DNA of 64,000 bases from Corallococcus sp. EGB (GTDB lineage Bacteria > Myxococcota > Myxococcia > Myxococcales > Myxococcaceae). The stretch is from contig NZ_CP079946.1 in NCBI RefSeq assembly GCF_019968905.1, positions 6,421,356 to 6,485,355 on the forward strand, written 5' to 3'. The notes below the pieces were generated by a model, which worked only from the letters and a program-made list of their open reading frames with translations, had not been told where the DNA came from and ran no database searches. The position numbers were made by a program, and so were the translations under genes. Shown here one piece after another: positions 50,201 through 62,200 of the stretch. Within the stretch, counting starts at the first letter, position 1; every line of letters begins with the position of its first letter.

Positions 50201-53200
50201 GTGATCCACCTGGGGCGTGACGAAGCGCAGCGATGACAGGTCGTGCACGTCCACGTCCAGCTTCTGGCTGTCCTTCACCAATTCCCAATCGGGGGCCACG
50301 AAGACGCGCGTCCCAGGCGCCAGGCCGGGTCCCGAGAGAGACACCGACACGGTCGTGCTTCCCGCCACCGGTCCATGGTCCGGGGAGATGCTGACGCCAA
50401 TCCCCTCCAGGGACTGGAGGTACAGCACGGCCGAAGGCAACACCGCGACCGGCCCCCCGGCGTCGTGAACCTCCAGGTCGGCAGGGCCCGCCTCGGTGGT
50501 CGCGGGAGCCACGATGCTCAGCTCGGTGTCACTGATGAGGGTAAAAGCCGCGGGCTTGCCGCCCACGAGGACGTTGGACGTACCGGTGAAGTGCTCGCCC
50601 ACCACGGTCAGGAGCGTGCCTCCCGCCATGGACGCGGATGCACGCGACACCGAGGCGATCCTCGGCGTCCGGCTCCCCGCGGCGGCTGTATGGAACGCGA
50701 GCTGGAACGGCATCAGCAACGCTCCGCCGCGCTGATCCGTGACGGACGTGTCCACCGACAGCTGGTAGTCACGCCCTGGCAACAGGGCCTCTTCCGGCCG
50801 GACCGTCAGAACTGCGCCGTTGGTCTCCAGGGTCACGTCCACGGTGTCGCCAGGGGCGCCCCCCACGCCGGGCAGAAGCTGCAGCCGGACGCTGCTGTCC
50901 GTGAAGGACGGCGCGGCCAGCGGACGGTTGAAGCGCACCTTCAGCGCCACGCCCTCAGGGGGAACGAGCGACCGCCGCGCGGGCTCCATTCCCGTCACGT
51001 ACAGGAACGGCACAGCCAGCTCCGTCAGCTTCGGGCCCCCCGCCAGCAGCAGGCGATCCTCCACCGCCACCACGTCCAGCGCCGTCTCCACGTTGCCGCC
51101 GCTCACGAGCCTCGGCTCAAGCGGATTCGCCACGTCCACCAGCACCACGCCGCCCTCGGCTGCGGCGACGAAGAGCATGTCGCCCAGCAGGCGCAACCGC
51201 TGCGGATGGCCCGGTGTATTGGACATCTCCTCGTCAAAGGGCAGCGTCTTCAGCAGCGTCGGGCCCTGCGGCTTCGACACGTCAAAGAACAGGAGCCCCT
51301 TGTCCGCGGCGGCGACGATTGCCACGTCGTCCACCACCACCACGTCCGTCAGGGCCGAGTCCGCGAGGATCGACTTGGACGTCGCCCCCGGACGTGCCGA
51401 CGCGAAGACGTGCAGCCGGCCGTGCGGCGTATAGCCCTCGAACGGGTTCGCATGGTCGCCAGTGGCATGGCCGATGAGCGAGAACTCCGGCGGCGGGGGC
51501 AGGTCGAACGGGCCCGCACCGGTCGCGCAGTTGAAGACACCCTCGTGCACACCCGTGACCACGAAGGCGCGACCCTGGGCGAACGTTGCCCCGAAGACGT
51601 CCTCGCCCAGCGCCAGCTCACCGATGCGCAGCGGGTCGCTTGGGACACGCGTGTCGTAAAGCACCAGCTTGCCATCGGTGCCATGGGCCTTCGGACGGCC
51701 GGGGCACTGCGCCTTGGGATCCAGCGTGAGCCCGGTGCTCAGCAGCCAGGCCCCCGTGGGGGTCGGAAGCACGCGGGTTGCCAGCGGCGGCGTATCCCCG
51801 CTCCCCTTGTCCAACGGCGCCTGCCCCAGCAGCGTCAGCCTCAAGCTCTGTGTCGCATCCAGCACGGCCAGACCGCTCTGGCCATTGGCCACCAGCAGCT
51901 GGCCCCCACGGACTGCTACGTCCAGCGAGTCCGGCATCACCTCCACGTCCGGCGGATCCACCTTCCCCAAGAGCCCCAAGCGCGTAGCGAAGAAGCGGTC
52001 CACGAGCGCGTCGGGCGGGTCGACGGTCGCAACGCCCGACGCCAGGGGGCGGCCGGGCTTGGATGCGTCGAACACCAGCGCCCGGTAGGACTCCGGGATG
52101 GTGCCGCTTCCGGTGAGCGATCCGGCGTAGTTCCGCGGGAATCTATTGCCGTTGCCACTGGCGCCGGCCGCAACGAACAGCTGGAAGGGGTCCGCCGGGT
52201 TGGCGACGAGCGCGTGCGGCGAGGCCGATACCACGCTCTCCTCACCAGAGAACGCCAGGCCATAACCGACCTTGGACGTCGAGCGCACGCGCGACAGGCC
52301 ATCCGGCGACACCAGCGTCACATCCGCCGCACCGAACGAGCCAGGCGGCGCCAAAGCCGTCAACTCCGTGAAGGACGTCACCGACACGGACGACGCAGGC
52401 AGGCCACGCACCAGGACACGCGTGGCGCCCAGCGCGTCCGCCCACGCCGGCAGGAAGCCGTTGCCCGACACCGTCACCTTGCTGTTGCCGCGAGGATTCA
52501 AGAAACGGGGCGTCGCGGTGCCCACCTGCAGCGGCGCCACGTACAGGTAGCCACCGGTCCTGCGCGCGGACAGGCCTGACAGCTGCGTCAACTCCACGTC
52601 CGCCAGGCCCACGGCCCCCGGAGGCACCATCACCCGCAGGCGCGTGGGAGACCACTCCACCACCTGCGCCGCGACTCCGCCCACCTTCACCGTCACGCCC
52701 GGCTCAAAGCCGCTGCCGAGCACCTCCACGCGGTTGCCACCAGAGGTGGGCCCCACCCGGGGCACGACCTGCGAGATGACGGGAACGGCCCCCGCCAGGT
52801 CCGCCGTGCGGAACGACACGGAGAAGGGTGCGATGAGGGACGCGGTATTGCCCGGAGTATGGACCGCCTGCGACACGTGCAGCGTCAACACAGCGCCCGC
52901 CGGGAGCGGGCCGGACGGACGGAACGTCAGCGTGCTGCGCAGCTCCTCGGAAGAGCCGACCTCCAGGGGGAGGCCCGGCACGGGAACACCGTTGGCCGTG
53001 AAGGAGAAGGCCTGGATCGCCGACGCCGCATCAACGGCCGCGGAGAAGGAGACGAGCACGGACGGCAGGTCCGTGGGCACGACGTCACCCTCAGCCACGC
53101 TCGCGCTGGCGACGGACAGTTCCGCCGCATCGCCAAAGTCCAACGACCAGCCGAGCGTGCCCCGATCGCGCGCGCTCACCAGCCGGCCTCCGGCCATCGC

Positions 53201-56200
53201 CACGGCACGGGCGTCGCCGCCCTGGGTGCCGATGACATGGTAGAGCAGCTTCGGGTTCAGCACGTCATTGAGGTCCACCACCGCCACGCCCGCGGCCCCC
53301 GCGGCCACGTAGGCAAGGCGACCCGCGAGCCGGACATCCCAGGCGAAACCCTGAACATCCAACGTGGCGAGCCGCTGCGGCTCCGGCTGTGAAACGTCCA
53401 CCAGCACCAGGCCTTCTGCCCCCGCCGCCACCACCGCCACGTCGCCCAGCATCCGCATGCGCTGGACGGACAGAGGCGCGGATGCATCGGGCACCAGGAT
53501 GGGCGTCGCCTCCACGTTCCAGACCTGGAGCTCTCCCCCAGTCACCTTGAAGTCCGCGGCCCGCGCTCCCGTGCCCACCACGGCCTTGCGGCCCCAGGCC
53601 GCGATCGCCTGGGCGCCTGGGTTCGCGTCCGCGGTATGCACCGGGAACGTCTCCACGGAGATGTCGAACGAACGCAACCCACTGGCTGCCGCTGCCGCCA
53701 TCAGGCGCTCGTCATGCACGTCCACGCCGAACACGCCATGGGTGCCGACGGGCACCGTGCGGAGGACCGACACTCCCGCCAGCGGATCATGCACGTCCAC
53801 GACCGCGACCGACCCTCGGACCGCGACATCGTTCGTGTCCCGGTTGACGAGGCCGACGTAGAGCAGGTGCGGCCTGGACGCCGAGCCCTGCACGTACACC
53901 ACGGATGTCGCCTCGCCGGGCAGGTCCACGTGAGCGGCGAGGCGGTCATCACGGCCGTCCTTATCGAGGTCCACCAGGCCGCCCCGCTGGTCGAACGGGA
54001 TGCTGTCCCCCGCCTTGGTTCCCCGCAGGTAGCGCCCCGACAGACTCACGACGTCCAGCGAGTGGTCGCCCACCGCGAAGGCCCAGTCGCCGGTCACCGC
54101 GACGTCACGCAACGCACGAGACAGCGGCACGGCCGAGCCCGTCGGCTGGTCGAACGTGAAGCCCTTGACCAGGGTGTCCTCGATGAACCCTCCCGGGTTC
54201 GTCGGGTCGGCCTGACGGAGGGTCACATCCACCGGGCCACGAAGACCATCCGGCGTGGTCGCCTCCAGGAGCCCCAGGCCCAGCACCCGTACGTCATAGG
54301 CGGGCTTGTTTCCGAAGCGCACTTCCACGGTGCCTCCGGGCGAGAAGCCCTTCCCCGAAAGGAGCACACGCGTACCGCCAGACGACGGGCCGCGTGCGGG
54401 CGTCACCGCGAGCAGGTCGAGCGGATCCACGTAGAGGTAGGCGCCAATGAGCTCGACGTGCTGGCCTCCGGCCCGCTGGACGGTGATGGTGGCCGCGCCC
54501 GCTTTTCCTTCAGGAGCCAGGACCCGGGCCTCTGTTCCACTCTCGTTGATATTGACGACATCCGCCCGGTTGCCATTGAAGTAGACCTCCAGCTCACGGC
54601 TCGACTTGAGACCGGTGCCCGTCAGGAGGACCTGCACCCGGCTCCCAGCAGGGCCCTGACGCGGCGACACGCTCTTGACACATAGCTGGCGCTCGTCCGC
54701 GTTCACGGCGGTAGTGAACTCCGCCACATACCGCCCCGGCATGGGGGCGCCGTCTGTCCCGACAAGCCCATCGAGCCGCAGCTGATACGTCCTGCCGGGC
54801 AGCAGGCCCGCCCCATCGGGATATACCGTCACCGTGGTCCCTGCGGATTCCACCCCCACGCTCACGTCTTCGCCGTTGGCGGAGCCATCCAGCAGCACCA
54901 GGCGGACCGTGGAGTTCGTGGCATTGGCTACCGGCCGGTTGAGCGTCACCTTCAGCGGCAGCGTCACGATGACGTCATCCGCGCCGTCCGCGGGAGTGCT
55001 ACCGGTCACCAGCGGGAAGGGCATGGCGACGACGCTCAGCGCCTCCTGAGCCACGGGCTGGCCCGCGCGTCCCACCGTCTCCTTCACCGTGGCCACGAGC
55101 AGGCCACCGTCCACCGCCACGTCGGACAGCCTCGTCGCGGGATACAGGTCCACCGCGTTCACGGACTGGGGCCTCGAAGGTTCCGAGGCCAGGAGCACCT
55201 GGACCAGTGCGGACGGCCCGTAGGCGGACGCCGCGCCCAGGTGCGGCCCCATCGCGGCGTTCGTGAACTTCATGCCGCGCACCAGCGGCACCACCGGTGA
55301 CGCGTCCCGGGGACGCATGGGCTGTGCCAGCGACAGCGTGCGCAGCGACTCCGAGGACACCCTCAGGCCGTTGCGACCGGACACGGTCACGTCACTGGAG
55401 CTCCCGGTGAGTTCCCCCATCACCGGCAGGTCCTGCTTCAGCAAGTCCACCACCAGCAGGCGCTCGTCGGCGCCAACCTTCGCGGTGAGGACCGCGTAGT
55501 GACCCGACACCTGGACATCCTCGATGGAAGGCGACCGCTTCTGCCCACCGAAGAGGAACTGCGTCACCGAGCCCAGCAGCACCGGCCGGACGGGGTCCTG
55601 CAGCGAGTACAGCGCCACGCCACCAGTCCCCGCCGCCATCAGCGCCAGATCCCCGGCAATGGCCAAACCCTTCGCCACTCCCACCGAGGGGAAGATCGCC
55701 TTGAGCACGGGCTGCGAGGGGTCGGCCGCGTCGAAGACGAGCAACGAAGGGACGCCCTCGCCCGCGACGTCGACATATTGCAGCGACGCACCGTTCGCCA
55801 CGACGTACGCGTACGAGCCCCGGACGGACAGGGCTACCGGTTGATAGGGCGGAGGAATTCCCGCCAGGCCCTTGAGGGCTGCGTGAGCAGGGTCGGACAC
55901 GTCCACCAGCGACAGCGCGCCGTGGATGCTCTTCTCCCTCAACTGAGCGGCGTCCATCGCGGACACGAATACGTTCGTCGGGGACAGCACCCACGCGAAG
56001 CCGCCGGACAGCGCGACCTTGATGGGGGGCTGCGACGGCAGCTTCTCGCTCGGCCGCGGGTCGTCTACCCCAGTGGGCACGTGCCGGCTCACGGAGGACG
56101 ACACCCCCAGGTCCGTGTACAGGTAGGCGCCAGGCGCCACCACGCTCTTCAAATCCGCGTTCGTCACCACCACGTCCGCGGGACCGAACACGCCGGCCGG

Positions 56201-59200
56201 GACCGTCAGGGTGATGAGCCCCGGAGACACCACGCGGACCTGCGTGGCGGGCGTGCCGCCCACCGTGACGGTCGCGCCGCGCTGGAAGCCCGCGCCGGTC
56301 ACCTCCACCGTGTTGCCACCCGCGAGCGGGCCGGTGGCAGGCGACACGAAGTCGACGTGCAGGACCTTGAGGTAGAGGAAGCCACCGAACAGCGATCCTT
56401 CCAGGCCGTTGGGGTTGACCACCGTCACCGTGGCCGCGCCCTCCTCGGCGCTGGGCGGGGTCCTGGCCGTCAGGGACAGGCCACCCGCGGCGACGGAAAC
56501 GTCGGTCGCCTCCACGCCAGAGAAGAACACGCGAGCACCGGGCATCAGGTTCGAGCCCGAAAGCGTGACGAGGGTCCCGCCCTCCTGCGCCCCCGAAGCA
56601 GGCGTGAGGAACGACACGGTCGGCGGCTCCGCGTTCGCCGCGCGCGTCGTGAACCGGGTGAGGAAGGACGTGCCCAGCGTCCAGCCCTGGTTGGACGCCA
56701 GGTCCTTGTCCACCGTGAGGAAGTACTCCGTGGACAGCGTCAGCCCCTGAGGCTCGCTGGGACGCACCCGCAGCCGCCGGTCCGTGACATCCACCGTGAT
56801 GGGCACCACCGGTCCCAGCAGGGGGTCTCCCGAGCGCAGCACCACCGTGCCCGGCATGACGCTGCCCTGGTCAATCACCTCCGACAGGAAGACGTCGATC
56901 TTCACGCCCGTCTCCACGTTGGAGGACACGGGCACCTGGCGCGCGCCATCCTCCGGCGTGACGGACGTCACGACCATCCGCTGCAACCCGAAGCGCACGA
57001 GTTCCCGGTCCATCACCGTCACCGCGCCGCTCGCGGCCCCCACCACCTGGGCGGCGCGCGGGAGGTTGGCGCGCACGAGCGTCTTCCCCGCCCCGTGCGC
57101 GGAGAAGGTGGACACCGACAGCATGCCCTTCACCGGCGTCGCGTCCTGGTCCGTCAGCTCGCTGGTGGCGAGCGCCAGGTTCCCGGAGACGCTCACCGAC
57201 GCGAGCCCCGTGGTCAGAAGGTCCGCGCGCCGGGAGGCGTGCGACAACAGCGAGACGAGCCGCGGCGCCTCCGGCCGCGAGAAGTCCACCTCCGCCAAGT
57301 AGGCCCCTGCACCTTCGCACGCCACGAAGGCGCGCGTCCCCACGGCCGAGACCGCGCTGGCGGCACCAGGCACAGCCACGAAGCTCTTCTCCGGCGACAC
57401 CATGGGCAGCTTGGGGTTGCGCAGGTCCAGGATGCGCAACCCGCCGCTCCCGGCGGCAACGAGCAACAGGTTCCCGGAAACGAACACGCCCCGCGCGCCC
57501 CCCGCCCCCACCACGGGGACCGCGCGCACGCGCTGGGGCAAGGTCGGGTCCGACAGCTCCACCACCACCACGCCCGCGGTGCCATTGGCGACGTAGGCCA
57601 GCCGGTCCTTCACCGCCACGCCCAGGACCTCCTCACCCGGCAGGTCCACGCTGCCCACCACCTGCATCGATGCCAGTGACACCACCGAAAGCAGCGGTGG
57701 CATGTACTGATTCGCGCCCGTCGCATGCGCGGGCGTCAGCACCAGCGCGTAGTTGCCGTGGAAGGCCACAGCCGCCGGCGCGGCCGTGAAGGGCACGTGG
57801 GACAGGCGCTGGATGGCGCCGGTGGAGAGCTGCGCGAGAACGAGCGCGTTCCCCTGGCTCACCTCCTGGCTGCTGATGCCCTGGGCGCCCACAACCACCC
57901 GGTTCGTCGCATCCACCGCCACGGGCCCCAGTCGTCCGGAGTTGAAGGGGCTCAGCCGCGCGGGAGAAGGCTGCAGGCCCAGCTCCACCCTGACGGTCTG
58001 GGAAGTGCCCTCGTTGTTCGAGGGATCCTTGGCGGTCGCGAAGACGGGCACTTCCTGCCCAGCCCTATCGTTCGGCGCCAGCACGTTGAGCGAATACAGC
58101 GGCCGGCCCGCGGGCCCGGGCTGCGACTGTGTCGTGGAGTCCACGAACTGGCCATCCCAGTAGAACCCCACCGAGGTCACGTTGCCTGTGTTGTCCCGGG
58201 CCGCTGCCCTCAGGGTCACGAGGCTTCCGCCCGTCACCAGGTCGCCCGCGGGCGGATCCACGAACTCCACGTCCGGGGGGACGGTGTCGCTCACGGTGCC
58301 CACGTCCACGGCCGCGGACACGGTCTCCTGCCCGGCCTTGTCCACCGCCACGGCGGTGATGGCGAAGCGCCGGTTGCGGCTGCCCACGGGGGCGACGAAC
58401 GTCCCCACATAGACATCGGGTGATCCTGGGATGCCCGCGGGCGTCCGGGCGACGTCCACCCGCTTGCCGTCCACCAGGAAGATGACCTCCTTGATGCCGC
58501 TGTCCACGTCCTGGGCCATCGCCTCGATGCGGATGCTGCCACCGTCGAAGACGTTGGTTCCGGCGAGCGGCTTCCGGATGGCCACCGTCGGCTTCTGGTC
58601 CTCCTTCACCAGCACGTTCAGGGGCGGAGACCAGGCTTCGCGTCCCGCCACGTCCAGCACGTAGGCGGTCATGCGCGCCGTCTGGCCCGTCAACGTCGCG
58701 GGCACCCGATAGGTGAAGTCAAAGGGCCGCAGGTAGCGCCGTGACACCTCCGTGGTGTTGCCCTCCGGCCCCAGATGCAGGGCGACGTACGCGACCCCCA
58801 GACTTTCGTTGGTCACCTTCGCGGAGAAGTCCGCGTCGAGCCCCACCACCATGTCGCTCGCGCCCTGCAGCGCCACCGCCAGCGGCGGGGCCGCCACCGC
58901 GGTGACCGTCACTTCGGCCGTCTTCGTATTGCCAGAGGTGTCCACCGCGCGCGCCACGAACGTCAGCGCCTTGCCCAGGTCCGTCTTGGCCACCCGGTAG
59001 GTGTAGCGGTACGGCGCCACCGGCATCGTGGCCAACGGTGCGTCCGGCTTGTCCTTGAGCGTGAACACCACCGCGGCGACACCGACGTTGTCATCCGCCA
59101 CCACCTCCAGGTCCAGGTTCATGCCCGCGACGATCTGTGAGTTGTTCGCCGGAGTGAGGAAGCTCACGGTGGGCGGCTGCTCATCCGCCTGGACGTTCAG

Positions 59201-62200
59201 TGTCACGACCGGGGCGTCGGCCACGTGTCCGAACGTGTCCTTCGCGCGAGCGCGCACGATGAGAGGATGATTGGCGGAGCCGTATGGCAGCGGGACTCGG
59301 AACGAGTAGGGCTTCGCCGTGGCGGTGAAGCGCAGAGGGCCGTTCACCCCGCCTTCGACGACAGCCTCTACCCACGAAATCCCGACGTCATCTTGCGCCG
59401 CGACGACGAGGGCGAAGTCTCGGCCCTCGGTGAGGGTGTCCCCGGTGTGGGGCTGGGCCACCGCGACCGTGGGCGGGGCATCCGCGCCCACGGGCAGCAC
59501 GACCACCTGGCTGGAGACGACGTGGCCATACGTGTCGATGGCCTTTGCCTGGAGCGTGAGCGTCTGGGCGCCCGTCGGCACCGGCACCTGGAAGGAGAAC
59601 GGCGGCTGCGTCACCGCGCTCATGTCCGCGCCGTTCACCCGCAGCTGCACGGACGCGATCCCGACGTCGTCCTCGGCGGCGACGGCCACCGGCACGACGC
59701 TTCCTTCCACGACGGTCCGGCCATCTGGCGGAGACACGATGGCTACCGACGGTTCACGATCCCTCACCACCCGGAAGGGCTGGACGAAGGTGCCCTTGTG
59801 CCCCGACAGGTCCCAGGCCTCCGCGGCCACGAAGTACTCCATGCTCACGCTGCCCGATTCGGGCAGTGCGGGCGCCACCGCCTGCGCGCTGATGAGCGGG
59901 GCGTAGATATCCACCTCCGACGAGGGGAACGCGTTCTCCAGTGGGAAGCCCCCGGCGGTGTGGAACACCTGGAGCTCCGCGAGGCTGGGGCCCGCGAGCA
60001 GCTTCACCTGGCTCACGAAGACGTTGTCCCAGGCCATCGCGGACACGCGGAACGACGTCTTCTCCACCACGGCCTGACTCATGGTGGGGAGCAGCACCTG
60101 TACGGACGGCGGTTTGCTGTCCGCCACCACCAGGGTGGCGCGTTCGACGACGGAGGAATGGCCTTCCTTGTCGGTGGCCACCACCCGCACGTCGACGTAC
60201 GTCTGGGTCCGAAACCCATCCATCGAGATGAACCCCGGCGGAAGCCGGACGCGGCCTCCGTAGGACTTCAGCCGCGAGATATCCCGGTAGGGCGAGTCCT
60301 CATCGCAGCCAGCCCATTCCTGGGTGCCCTGAGGCCCCCCATCGCAGCCAAGCAGCTGCTGGTAGGCCGTGCGCACGTCCGTATCCACGGGGAACGGAAA
60401 CCCGTTGACGAGCCGGTCCTGCAGGACGGGAATGACCTTCCCCTGCGCTGCCTCGACCTTCAGGGCCGACTGGCCGTTGAGGAAGAACTCCACCTTCTCG
60501 ACGCCGGTGTCATCCCCCGCCAGGGCCTCCACGAAGAGCTGGATGCTTCCCTCGATGAGGGTCGCGTTCTGCGCGGGTGAGGCGAGCACGACCACCGGGG
60601 CCTGGGGCTTGCGGCCCTCCACCACGAGGCGCCCCACCCCCACCTTGCCGGCGGTGTCCGTCACCATGACGCTGAGCACGGACGGCGCGCCATCCCAGGA
60701 CACGGGCGGCGTGAACTTCACCTCGTGCGACACCTTCGCCTGGGCCGGAGCCACCGTGTGGCTGCTGGGAGGAGCGTCGCCGAAGACGGTCGTGATGCCC
60801 ACGACGCCCACATCATCCGTGGCCTCCAGTGACAGGGTGGCCTCGACGCCCTGCACGAGCCGCACGAGGCCGCTGCCCAGCTCCATCTCGGAGACGGACT
60901 CGACGGAGGACTGGAGCTTCACCCACTTCACCGTGGGCACCGTGTCCGCGCGCACATGAACGAAGGTCGCGGGCGAAATGAAGGCATTGCCCGCACGGTC
61001 CCGTGCCACCACCGTCAACGCCACGGGAGCGCCCGTGGCCGTCGGCTGGAGCACCACCATGCGCTGGACCGATGCCTCGGGGCGCGTGAACGACTCACGC
61101 GCCGCGCCGTCCACCAGCAGGTCCGCGGACTCCACCTCCACGTTGTCCTGGAACGACAGCACCACGGGAGTGGGCACGCCCGCGACGGCAGACGCTCCGG
61201 TGGCGGGCTGGACCACCGCCGCCACGGGCACCTCCAGGTCCCGCTGCACGCGCATCGAGGACACCGCGCGAGCCCGGTTCCCTTGGGCATCGGTGGCGAA
61301 GGCCGTCAGCACCGCCGTGCTCGGCGCCCACCCCAGCGCGGGCTTCATGAACGTGACCGGCTGCAGCGCCCGGCCCGGCGCCGAACCGGCGACGCTCCAA
61401 CGTGCGACAGCGAGCCAGGTCCCGGCCACCTCCGCCCGGACCTGGACCGAACTCCCTTCGTACACGAGCTGCGTGCGGCGGACGTCCACGGGAGCGGCCG
61501 GCGCGTTCCCGGACATGAACTCCACGTCGATTTCATCCACGGTCACGAAGCTCGCGGGGAAGCCCACGTCCACCTCGTAGGATGGCGCCTTGAACTCGAC
61601 CTCGCGGTGTCCCGCGCTCAGCGAGGCCAGGAAGGTCTTCACCTCCGCAATGGCCTCCGCGCCGGCCTTCAACCGGTAGCGGTACCCCACGCGCGCCTTC
61701 AGTGACTGACCGGCTGGCGGCGCGGACACCTTCAGCCTCGCGCGCCCGGCCTGGCTCCCCAGCCCCGCGGCGGGGGGCACCACGCGCACGCTCCCGGACG
61801 CCACGTCCAGTCGGGCCGTGCGCGCATCCCCCATGAGCCACGTCACGTGCGAAGCCAGGCCGTCACCGGTGGCACCCGGCGCCGCCACATCGAACGCCTC
61901 GGGAGTGCCCTCGACGGAGGTGGCCTCGGCATTTGCGAGCACCGCGAAGCTGGACGCCACCGCCACGTCGTCCCGCAGCTCCACCTGGAGGCGCTCGGAC
62001 CGCTCCTCCGTCAGGGCCGCGCCAGACGCGGGGACGAGCCACGCCACCGTGGGCGGGCCATCCGGCAGCAACACGCGGGTGAGGGCTTGTTCCGTGGCCT
62101 TGCCTGAGGCGTCCACCGCGCGAGCGGAGAAGACCAGGGGCTTGGACCCGGACGCGAGCGTCGGCAGCAGGACGGACACGGACGCGGTGACGAAGCTGCC

